Positions 51,422 to 64,000 of a DNA stretch of 64,000 nt are shown in pieces. How positions within the stretch are numbered: the first letter of the stretch is position 1; each line of letters begins with the position of its first letter. The stretch spans positions 5,810,745 through 5,874,744 of the forward strand of contig JAJEKV010000039.1 of assembly GCA_021234155.1 (NCBI GenBank). Direction: 5' to 3'. The notes beneath the pieces are model-generated. The model was not told where the DNA came from. It saw nothing but the letters and a program-made list of their open reading frames with translations, and did not search any database. Position numbers and translations under genes: made by a program. The DNA is from Isoetes taiwanensis. Its lineage: Eukaryota > Streptophyta > Lycopodiopsida > Isoetales > Isoetaceae.

Positions 51422-51650
51422 TTTCCTGCACTAACACCCATCAGAATACTGCTCCCCCTGATGCTGCTCCTCCTCCTGGTCCTACACCGCGCCCTACTAC
51501 TGCCCCCTTGCTGCTACTGCGACTCCATGAAGCCTACATCTGCCACCCCCAAATAGGAATTGTGCTTGCATATGGTCTCCTGGAACAATAGAGGCTTTCC
51601 TTGGCAGAAGGGCGATAGTCTCAACTTCATCACTCCTTATGGAGACCTGA

Positions 51651-53289
51651 GAACATGGTAGGCTATCACATCTGCCGGGCTATGAGCACTACTCATAGTG
51701 ACGTGGTTATAGAATATATGTATTTATATCATATGCTCTAAGGAAACGTCACATTATCCTCCCCTTAGCATAATATTATCCTCAGCATTGCATTAACGTG
51801 ATATGAACCTGCATCAACTTCATACAAAAATATTTATAGTACAAGAAATTTATCGCGGCGGCAAATGCTGCCATCAACATTTCTCTTTTCTGGCCATCGC
51901 GAGCGTTGCTCTTTCCTTCCCTTTTTGTGTTTTGAAAAATAAGTCAGTACTGAAGAATGTTTGCGGTGGCAAAGGCAGCATATATTTTCCTCTACCGACT
52001 CATTAAGTGGTTTCAAATGAGCATGCTCAAAACTTGTAGCATACTATGCTATTGCTAAACGAGGATGATGCTAACAGTTAAGTTTGTACTTATTTGTTGT
52101 TCATTCTTTCAATTTTATGCTATACAACTGTAAAAACATCTGATAGCGCAATTTGTAATCATACATAAAGCACAGATATAGAATATGAGAAAAAACATGT
52201 AATGACATATTTCTAAATGCACAGGCATCAGAGATTTACTTAGAAGATATTTAGATCTATTTGTTTGATAGCAGATCCAAAGAAGAACACAACATCAATT
52301 TACCTCAAATTGGCAGATACTGATCATAAGACGGCGACAAAATCTCTGAGAAATGAACTTATTTGGATGCTTTGCTCCTATACTGCATGCAATCTGGCAA
52401 TCCGAGCCATTCTTTGCAAGCACATATCTCGTTGAGCTCCCAAAATCCGACCCACCTTCATAACCCGAAATCCCTTGCCAGCACAGTGGTTTATCAAACG
52501 TTACATACATGTCTAACCATATAGAGAAGAGCTCCTAACCTAGCAGGGGAGCCAGATCTCTATACTTGTCTTATTGGTTGGATATCTAGATAAAAATTTC
52601 AACGATTGCCATGTCATAGCAGGTAATTTCATACTTAATGCAAACAATGACGACTGTTTCCTCCCCCTTCACAAGATTTTCTTGGCCCAAGGGAGAACAA
52701 TAATGCACCAGGTTATCTGGCTGTCGCTAGTTATGTCGGTGGAGTTTTCTCTATAAATGCATCATTATTTTAAAGCAATTAAAACTGAAAAAATGAACTC
52801 CATTTTTACGAAACAACTCACTGGCTGGAGACAGGTCAAAGATTTCTTAGGCAATCTGAATTATATATATTTAGTTAAACTTTAAGAAGTTATTATAGAG
52901 TAAACTTCCGATATATTACTTGTATCTATAAATGTGAAGTCTATGTTGAGATACGTATACAAAATTATATGGCCTATACATCATATTAAGCATATAATTA
53001 AGAGTCTCAAATTGAAACATAATCATATGGATTCTTCTTCTTCACGTGATACGCTCCTCCCTGGTTCATGCTATTCTCTTCTATTGGCCTACGAATGGCA
53101 CATCATGAAATCATATAATAGCTGTGGTTTTAAGGGTCCACCTCTTTTAAATTGTTAGAAGTTTATCCTAAATATAAATGCAACATTTTTTCGGTGTAGG
53201 GAGAGGATGCTCCCCCCATCGTGGCCATTACATATGTATTATACAATGCCAAGGATGCATGCATATGTCTAATGCCTACACCTTTCATC
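51651..53289. other. AT-rich spacer, nothing recognised
   Basis: Open frames are short and without motifs. Mixed AT-rich sequence, possibly LTR or untranslated remnants of the gypsy piece that follows. Confidence 0.3.
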
Positions 53290-53900
53290 ACCTTTGGCGT
53301 AGAAGGTAGCTTAATCTCCATAATGGCCGTAGACTCTAGGAGGTTTCCTATCATGCATCATATCCATGATTCCTATTCTAAGACAAATGCATGCAGTCCC
53401 TTCCCCCATCCCTGCTGGAAGGAAACTCTTCGTCGATGCACACTCACCTTCGAGTTCATTGTCAATTACATCGATGACGAGTTGATCTTTGCATTGCACC
53501 ATGAATTCAAGGTATTCCTCCTTTAAATCTGATTCCAATACCCAAGTAGCATACTCAACTGACAAGTGTATCCACTTAACCAAGGATTGTGGGAAAAGGC
53601 CCCGTCCACCTTGGAGCAAGTTTCTTACACCTATCAATTCTTAGTTTGGCTTGTTTCACTTGCTTTTTAGCCAAACATTATCTCTTATTTGGAATTTCCT
53701 TGCTGATCTATGCTTATTGGTACCTATCTTTTGTCGACTCCTAGTTACTAGGAGGTAATGCTTAATTTCTTCCACTAACTCCTGCATATCTACCAAGTGT
53801 CTAGTGTGAGGTATTGATAGCCTTAATTTATCATAAATGGGAACATCCTGGATGACTATTGTTTGGTATTATTGTACATGAACTCCATTAGATGAATGTA
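53290..53900 (-). pseudogene. Ty3-gypsy integrase C-terminus with chromodomain-like end
   Basis: On the minus strand, from high to low coordinates: MEFMYNNTKQ with a stop and SSRMFPFMI (the EFAYN...SPF motif); ELVEEIKHYLLVTRSRQKIG; SARKFQIRDNVWLKSK; then in another frame VKWIHLSVEYATWVLESDLK and EEYLEFMVQ, which is the aromatic-rich end of a chromodomain (WxxLxxxxATWExxxxLKxxYPxF). Several frameshifts and stops. Opposite in orientation to the gypsy element at 32-35 kb. Confidence 0.7.
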
Positions 53901-54989
53901 ATCGCCCTATCTAACATCATTGAGACAATTCATCAGCATTAGGCAGGCTTTCTAGCCACGGATTTTGTTACAAAGGAGGCAGTGCATATAATTGTACATG
54001 CACATCGGAGTCCTCAAAAACTTCGTACGCAAGCATGCCATAGAGAATCTTAGAAAGTTCCATCCCAAATTTCCTAGATTGCAACCCTCAAGAAAAGATA
54101 TCCTCTACATAATAGATTATGCATTAGCTATTATCATGGCTAGACTCCTAGAATCAGCTCTAAACAAAGGGAAAGATAAATCTCAAAGACGAGAGTCCTG
54201 AGGATATACCAAAAACAAGCAAACTCATGATGGCACAACTAACCCTAGAGGTAATCCCATAAATTTGGATAGAGGGCAAGGAGTAGCTCATATTAGTAGA
54301 AGTATTGGAGAGGATAGCCACAAAGCTCTCAAAGTCCTTCAAGATTTGGCATTTAGGTCCCGTGAGCACTTTCAGGTGAATGACTTGGAAGGCATTCCTC
54401 CTCAGGTTAGGCAGCTGATAGCCAACCAGCCAGCAAACTTGGAACCAACCACCATCGTAAGAAGTCACAAAATCTCTTGAGCAGTAAAGGGAGAGCTAGA
54501 CTACGTACCCTCGCCACTAGGTTCCCCACTAACAATATACGAAGAAGAAAAAAATGGAGGATGAGGAGGAGGAAGAGGGGAACCGTGAGGGAGGGCACAT
54601 TTAGAGGTAAAGATAATTGAAAAAGACTCTAACATATTGAAGTTGAACACTTTAAGGGTACGACGATAGATAAGGCTATACCTCACGAGGACCTAGCAAG
54701 GTACTTAGCTTTGGCATTCCAGCCAAAAGAGACATTTAATTGTAACCCCGAATCTCTCACTGGAAGCCCTGGCATTGCACATCGGATTGGAAGTTCTCTC
54801 AGTGAGCTTAGCAGGTTTGAAGAAAATCAAGCACAATGGCACACTAACCGTTCTAGTAAGAAAGACCCACATCCTCCCATACTTCGTCCACAAAAAGAAG
54901 CGTGGATGGATCTCAAACTTTAGATAACAGTAGCAGAAGTGAAAGATGAACCTGCACCTGCACTAGAGACTGTATATTGGCGTGAAGAA
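53901..54989. other. Degenerate sequence, nothing recognised
   Basis: Three plus-strand frames of 69-71 codons (53992, 54265, 54711) have plausible composition but no motif I can name. Possibly eroded retrotransposon gag. Confidence 0.25.
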
Positions 54990-56359
54990 TAGCAAGCAAT
55001 ATTGGCGTGAAGAAGGGCTGCCCATTGTCCCTTACCCTATTTTGGATTTTTATTGATGAATTAGAAAATTGAATTGTTTTACATGGTGGTGCTGGATCAC
55101 TGCTGCTTGCATATGTTATTGTCATCCTTTTTATATGCAGATGATATGGCTTTGTTTGCCCAAATAAAGCTGGATTTGGAAAGACATCTTGAGGCTCTGT
55201 CAGATTTTTGTTCAAAGACAGGTATGACGTGAACATATGCTCATTGGCACAAGGAGAAAGCATGATTTCACTTACAAAGATATGCCATTAGAAACGATAA
55301 TATTTTTTAAATATTTGGGAATTAGTTTTAGCAGCAACTACTTATGATATCAATGCATAGAGCAACAGTACAACAATGTGCTTAAAGCACTATGTGCAAT
55401 ATAAAAGCAATGTCATAAACTACATCTTTGGAACAGTTCTATAGATCACTTGTACAAATAGTTATACTCTACGGTTGTAAAGTATGGGCTCCAAGCTTGA
55501 CACCAAAGCTATGGAAAATGGTAGAGAATTTGTAAATGAAATTTTTGCATGCTGAGCTAGGAATGAATGCAAACACCATATGCCATGATGCTTGCAAAAC
55601 TGGGAACATTGCTTTTTGAGGGCGAAGCAATGATTCAGATTAGCTCATACTTGCTCAAGGTCAATGTATTGAGTGAAGATCGCCTTCTTAGTATAGCTAA
55701 AAGAGCCTCTGCGGATAAAGGTTGATACCAAGATGTAATATGTTGGTTGCAGAAATGGAACATCAATGTAACTGAGTTGGTGGGCAATAGAGATAGGAGA
55801 CGAGATTTGGTTTATCAGATATTTCAAATTAAAACATGAAGCTTGGTCCAAGTGTAAAGATGTCTTTCTACCGACAATCTATTAACCCATCTTTACAGGT
55901 AGAAAAATACTTGTCAAAAAATGTATCTGTCTCAAATATATGTCTGAATGCGCTTAAGCTCACATTATTTGAAAATTGAGACTGGAAGATGGCAGAGGAT
56001 AGAAAGGGCAGATCGTATATGTGAATTGTGTCTAGACGGCATGATTGAAGATAAAGTGCATACCTTATTAAATTGTAAGTGTTATGAGGACATCAAAATT
56101 TAGTATTCTATATATGAAAGTTCATTAGTTGCACTCTTTGGACTCTCAACAAAACACATGTGCTCTTATGTGTATGAAGTGCTACAAAAAAGATATTTGC
56201 TTGAAAGAGAAGTAGGAAAAACATGTGGAGAGTGAGGAATACTTTGCGGAGTTGGAGGTTTATGATTATGGTGATATATTGTAGTTTGTACATTCTCGCT
56301 CTATAGACCTAATAGGTCTCTAAAGGACGTAATAAAACATTGCATTTCATTTCATTTTC
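54990..56359 (+). pseudogene. LINE-D: heavily decayed, 5'-truncated copy of the (TC)n LINE
   Basis: Readable pieces across frames: GCPLSLTLFWIFIDELEN (RT motif B); YADDMALFAQ (motif C); ERHLEALSDFCSKTGM; FKYLGISF; LYGCKVWAPSLTPKLW; TPYAMMLAKLGTLLFEGEAM; then RIERADRICELC and KVHTLLNC (zinc motif). The 3' end is ATAGACCTAATAGG, ACGTAATAAAACATTGC, ATTTCATTTCATTTTCA and then a TC/CCCT tract. It is the oldest copy here, with many indels. Its 5' edge lacks a microsatellite. Confidence 0.8.
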
Positions 56360-56481
56360 ATCTCTCTCTCTCTCTCCCTCCCTCCCTCCCTCCCTCCCTC
56401 CTCCCTCCCCTCCCTCCCCCTCCCCCCCCTCCCCCTCCCCTCCCCCTCCCCCTCCCTCCCTCCCCCCTCTCCCTCTCCCTC

Positions 56482-56533
<52 letters not shown>
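56360..56533 (+). repeat. (TC)n/(CCCT)n tract between LINE-D and Harb-2
   Basis: About 170 bases of pyrimidines: TC, CCCT and CCCCT blocks, then (TC)n again. Left edge is the LINE-D linker; right edge is TTA followed by GGTTGGCCACATGC. Confidence 0.95.
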
Positions 56534-59988
<3,455 letters not shown>

Positions 59989-61342
59989 CGTTAGCCACAT
60001 GCACGAAAATATACCGTATGCCTTGAGAGTGTCTCTCGTCCTCTAACTGGCCCGTTAGGAGGGAGATCCACCGGAAAGGGAGGGAATCCATCGGGATTTT
60101 TCTTCCCGCCTCTTCCTTGGCGCCAGCTCCAAGCTCGAAGGGTCAATGGATATTTTAGAGCAAAATGCAGAGGTAGAAGATAATATTCATTACATGTGTG
60201 CAGCATCCACACTCTTTCTAGCAGCTTGTTCGAGATTAAGGAGGCCTCCCCGAAGATTTTGGGTATGTCCAAGGCAGACAACACAGTGGGACAGCATTGA
60301 CAATCACGCTTGGAATTGCCTCCCCTCTTTTGAGGACGATATGTAGCACCAGTTCTATCGGATGAAGAGGGCTGCATTTGAGAATTTAGTTGGCCTGATT
60401 GTGCCTTACTTAATCAGACCTGGAATGAAGGTCAGACCGCCTGTTGATCCCAGGAAAGCAGTGGCCATGGTGCTTTATTTCTTAGCACATGGTGAGAAAC
60501 CCTTGCATGTAGGTCAAAGATTTTATGTAGGTAAAGCTACTGTGCAGAAATACACGAAAAAATAACTCTTGTTTTGGCATCCAAGACTATGCTTTACAAG
60601 AGGTTCATTGCTTTACCAACAGGTCAAAGATTGTTGGACATAAACAAAGATTTTGAAGATGCAACAGGTATACCAAATATATTTGGAGCTGTTGATGGAT
60701 CTCATATATATTTGTACAGAAAACCATGGAGCAAAGACAAGGGTGATGACTATTATTCCAGGCACAAAAGACATTCCTGCCTTATGCAAGGTGTGGTTAC
60801 TCACCAAAGACTCTTTATTAATTTCTCGGTAATAGGGAGCACAAAGGGTTTCGCGGTTGCTGGAAGAGCAGATCTAGAAGCTCTAGTCGTGATTTAGAGT
60901 CTGCTGTAACAGAATTTGACAGTAAATTACTTCTTGAACACAATTAAAATGAGAAATTTACAAGAAGGATTCCAACCTGAGACCCGAAATCTTAATGCAA
61001 ATGCTTGAGGAATTTGGATTGCAAGGCCGATCTCGACACCCTAATGCGGAATTGGAGCAGGAGGTGAGCGGGCAGATCAAAGAACAGGGGATCATTTCTT
61101 GAAGAGGTCGGAATTGGTGGCTCGATTTCCGGGAGAGTTTTCGGGCGCCAAAACTCAAAAACCGGTCGTTATGCCCCTAACCATAAAACAGGCGAGGGGG
61201 TTAATGGAAACGCCCCTAACAATAGTTAGGTGCGTTTTGTCTCTCAAAGGGAGAGCCAAATTTTTTACTCTCCCTTCATCTCTCGCCATCTCCCATCTCT
61301 CTCCATCTCTCAAATTATCTCTCAACCATGTAGCCAACGCGT
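59989..61342 (+). mobile_element. Harb-3: PIF/Harbinger transposon, internally deleted
   Basis: The left terminus CGTTAGCCACATG (59989) pairs with CATGTAGCCAACG (61329-61341), 11 of 13 bases inverted. Sub-terminal sequence matches Harb-1 on both sides: GCACGAAAAT and GGCCCGTTAGG at the left; GCCCCTAACAATAGTTAGG and CTCTCAAAGGGAGAG at the right. It contains a partial transposase (60146-60897). Flanks: TC-type tract on the left, (CCCT)n on the right, same strand. Confidence 0.8.
60146..60897 (+). pseudogene. Harb-3 transposase, N-terminal part
   Basis: MDILEQNAEVEDNIHY, LRRPPRRFWVCPRQTTQWDS, SFEDDM then a stop (60344-60346), FYRMKRAAFENLVGLIVPYL, LHVGQRFYVGKATVQKYTKK, a frameshift near 60563, LVLASKTMLYKRFIAL and FGAVDGSHIYLYRKP (first catalytic Asp). 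After HQRLFIN the sequence diverges from Harb-2, so the second Asp and the Glu are missing. The start MDILEQ is a plausible native N-terminus for the family. Confidence 0.88.
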
Positions 61343-61421
61343 CTCCCTCCCTCCCTCCCTCCCTCCCTCCCTCCCTCCCTCCCTCCCTCCCTCCCTCCCT
61401 CCCTCCCTCTCTCTCTCTCTC
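61343..61421 (+). repeat. (CCCT)n/(TC)n tract right of Harb-3
   Basis: TCTCCCTCCC... then CTCTCTCTCTC, directly after the right terminus. Confidence 0.95.
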
Positions 61422-62489
61422 GCTCACTCATAAAAGCTCTCCCATCCCACGGTTAGCAATACCAGCAATAGGGACGCTTCTACAAGTAATGCAGGCTGGA
61501 AACTTCTCATCTTAATCAACACCAGAGTAGCAGATAATATCGCCAAGCAATTTAACCAGCCATGGGTGTATTGGGGCTTCAACCAGGAAATGATGTGAGA
61601 AGATCTAACTTACCGCATGCACAAATTAGGAACAGACATAGACTTGGCTATTCAACAACCTCGTAATCTGCCCCATAATGGAATACCAAGACTGCCCGTC
61701 AAGGAAGCTCAACAAGATTGAAATACTTGTGAGGATAGATTAGACCATCTATTCCACATATCCAACATAACCCTAGAAAGCAGCGATAGTGACTAGGATA
61801 CAGATTAAGTAAAGGCACTTCCCCAAAATTTGTAACTAAACTTGAGCCTCATGTAGAAGTGTAACTATTGTATACCGATTATGTAATCCTTTTTCCCCTC
61901 AGTGATTCTCTCTAGAAGCCCTTCTACAAGCGATGTAGGTGGGACATTCTCACTGTAGTCTCACCATGGTAATGGATAATATGAGGAAACAAAAAAATCA
62001 GCCATGATCGTACTGGAATGTCCTCGAGGGAACAAGAAGACTTAAGAGGCTGCATCCACAGGTGTGTCGAAGATGACATTATTGTCCAACCTCCTTGTCG
62101 CTTGTCCCATAATGGGCTACCAAGACCTTATAAAGGAAGCCCATGCCAGACTTGAATTCTTGCAAGGATGGCCTGGCCACCTCGTCCATATAGCCATAAG
62201 TATAAAGAGCAACTAGTGGTATGAGGAATTACTTTATGGGTGGGTATATCTTGAAGATTGAACTACACATAAAAAGTATAGAAAATTATTGGACCTATAA
62301 TGTAATTTTTTCGCTTTAAGGATATAAATATATAACCAATGTTTCATATAATCCTTGTATGTTATGCATAAAACTAGCAATCATCTAGCATATTTGCTTA
62401 TTTTATTTTAAACTTAAGATAACAATCGTAGGATTTATATCAATAATTTAATCATTTTGCCAACAGAAATATGACAAACAATGATATCA
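61422..62489. repeat. Spacer with a direct duplication of about 280 bp
   Basis: 61470-61760 and 61913-62190 share CTTCTACAAG-AATG-AGG, GTAATGGATAATAT-type phrases, CCCATAATGG-CTACCAAGAC, AAGGAAGC and GACCATCTATTCC/GGCCACCTCGTCC at the same order and spacing. Sequence identity is moderate. No gene is recognised. Confidence 0.5.
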
Positions 62490-63670
62490 CATGTCATTTG
62501 GAACTTTTGATGCCGATGAGCCAAGAAGAAATAAGGCTATTGATTGCCGAGACAATGAAAAAGACAAGGTAAGAAATCTAGACTTCCTATGTTTTGGGGC
62601 ATGAGCGAAGAAATCTTGGATCCCCAGCAAGAGTTGTGAGAACCATAACATCACACTCATGCTTCCACACATTGCACTCTATAGGAACATCTGCTACAAG
62701 GCGAATGAGGAAGAGCAGATCTCCTAGTTTGTCAACATCTCAGAACAAAAGAGGTCAAAACAAGAGGCAGCACAAGGATGATAAGGAAGCAAGAAGGCAG
62801 CAGGATACCATATCAACCTTGTTGAAGAAAACCAACTGCCAAACCTTTTAAGGGGCGGAGAGGTTTGAACTAGAGGCATGGATTGACTAGGTACAACAAT
62901 TTTGTACTGAGAACTTGTTTAATTTTACAAGAGCAATAGGGTATCCCAGGGCAGACTAACTAGAGCAGCATGCGTTTGGTGGAAGAACCTTGTGAAAACG
63001 GGGCACAACGAAGGAAGGCACGACCAAATAGAAGGAATTCCTAGAACCCTAAAAAAGGGCTAGATTTCAAATGTTTTGTGACAGAGAAAATGCAATCTTT
63101 GGCAAGGCTAATACAAGGAAACCAATAATTGTCTGAATACATGCACACTTACATGAGCCTTAGACTTTATAATGCCTAGGTACCTGAAAAAGGGGCTGCT
63201 AAAGGATACATTGGAGGTCTTTGACAAGAGCTTAAGGGGAAGTAAGAAACTGCAGGTCTATGAGTATAAGAGAAGTGGAAAATTATGTAAAGAATTTGGA
63301 GTTAACCGTAACCAGACATGTGAGCTTCACAACTTCGGTAAGAGATAACAAAAAAGAAAGTTACGTCAAGCTATAGAAAGAAGAAGTTTCTTCAAGGAAA
63401 CCTTCAAAAGTTTCAGAAGAGAGGAAGGAAATAATCAAGGAAGGCACTTCAACTGGCAAGATAGAAATGAGAGAAATGATAGAGGAAGACCAAACAACAG
63501 GAAGTACGGAAGAGATAAGAGGTCTTCAATGCAACTAAAGCTCAAAGAATTCTTGAATGCAATGATACTTAATTAGAAAGTAATAGCAAGGTCCAAGAAG
63601 TTGTGTTTTGTTTGCATGCCAGCAAGCCATATGTTTCACTATTGTCCAAAGTTCACAGTTGCATATTAAA
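62490..63670 (+). pseudogene. Retrotransposon Gag remnant with CCHC zinc knuckle
   Basis: Scattered across frames: PMSQEEIRLLIAETMKKTR near 62510; EAWID and VQQFCTENLFNFTRAIG near 62880; GRLTRAACVWWKNLVKTGHN near 62950 (the gag LTxAAxxWW signature); and near 63600 LCFVCMPASHMFHYCPK, a complete CX2CX4HX4C knuckle. Order and motifs fit a plant Ty3-gypsy-type gag. Heavily frameshifted. Confidence 0.6.
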
Positions 63671-64000
63671 TGGGAGTTTTGCAGCACTCCCATCGAAGAT
63701 TCCCTTCTAAAAAACATATTCACCATTTGAAATGGCCCTTTTAGGAGTGAACTCAAAAAATCATGGTGATTACAATTTAATATGTGCTATTTTAACATAA
63801 AATTAGTTTTTTAATCATGGGGTCAACATATCAACACCTTGAAATAACACTTTTTAGGGGTTAAGTCCATAACGTCATGGTGATTAAGATCTAGTATATG
63901 CCATTTCAACTACATTTATTTTTTCTGACATTGGGTTATTGTGATCACATGAAAAAGAGGTGAATTTGTAATAGATTACAATTTAAAGTATGAACACTAA
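63671..64000. other. AT-rich end of window, nothing recognised
   Basis: GGGAGTTTTGCAGCACTCC at 63671-63689 forms a small hairpin. TCATGGTGATTA-AAT-TA-TATGYYATTT recurs at about 63763 and 63877. No gene seen. Confidence 0.35.

Overview
The window is nuclear DNA of a land plant. It carries a three-exon SQUAMOSA-promoter-binding-like (SPL/SBP-box) gene with a miR156 target site, a broken pentatricopeptide-repeat (PPR) gene, a Ty1-copia element primed by initiator tRNA-Met, Ty3-gypsy remnants, L1-type LINEs and PIF/Harbinger transposons. The TE load and PPR debris suggest a large, TE-rich genome. A fern or other non-flowering plant is my guess, but nothing seen here fixes the species.

Layout. 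0-4.2 kb: the SPL gene, the only convincing intact host gene. 4.9-10.4 kb: a foldback MITE, a LINE 3' remnant, a PPR pseudogene, and exon-like fragments of an unrecognised gene. 11.0-20.7 kb: a chain of mobile elements separated by same-strand (TC)n or (CCCT)n tracts: a full-length but broken LINE (A), a non-autonomous Harbinger-like element, a 544-bp MITE, and two 5'-truncated LINEs (B, C). 20.7-24.8 kb: decayed genes of an unusual repeat family (an FCP1/NIF phosphatase-like piece, a possible methyltransferase-like piece, and a plus-strand ORF of unknown type). 24.8-35.2 kb: tandem hairpin repeats, a decayed Ty3-gypsy body and a 1.6-kb LTR. 35.2-40.5 kb: AT-rich sequence with small foldbacks. 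40.5-50.0 kb: a minus-strand Ty1-copia element, split by a 4-kb insertion that encodes a tyrosine-recombinase C-terminus. 50-55 kb: interspersed repeats, a LINE endonuclease piece and a gypsy integrase piece. 55-61.4 kb: a second LINE/(TC)n/Harbinger chain. 61.4-64 kb: a duplicated unit and a decayed gag.

The main discovery candidate is the relation between pyrimidine microsatellites and mobile elements. Four of the five copies of one LINE family begin abruptly at a (TC)n tract or the (AC)6 beside one, and four end in an ATTTC-type linker followed by (TC)n. Three Harbinger-type elements with a shared terminus (S-GTYRGCCACATGC) start directly or within about 20 bp of the same kind of tract; the two with a visible second end run into (CCCT)n there. 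An unrelated MITE sits inside (CCCT)n as well. The order LINE 3' end, (TC)n, Harbinger terminus recurs three times. This looks like microsatellite-directed insertion by unrelated transposon classes, or a composite unit that moves together. The second candidate is the 4-kb insertion in the copia element. It has an AGAAT duplication at its edges, the H-x-x-R / H-x-x-W / Y motifs of a tyrosine recombinase, and eleven copies of a short CCACC-N4-GGGTG hairpin motif.

All calls come from reading the sequence and translations by eye. No alignment or database search was run.
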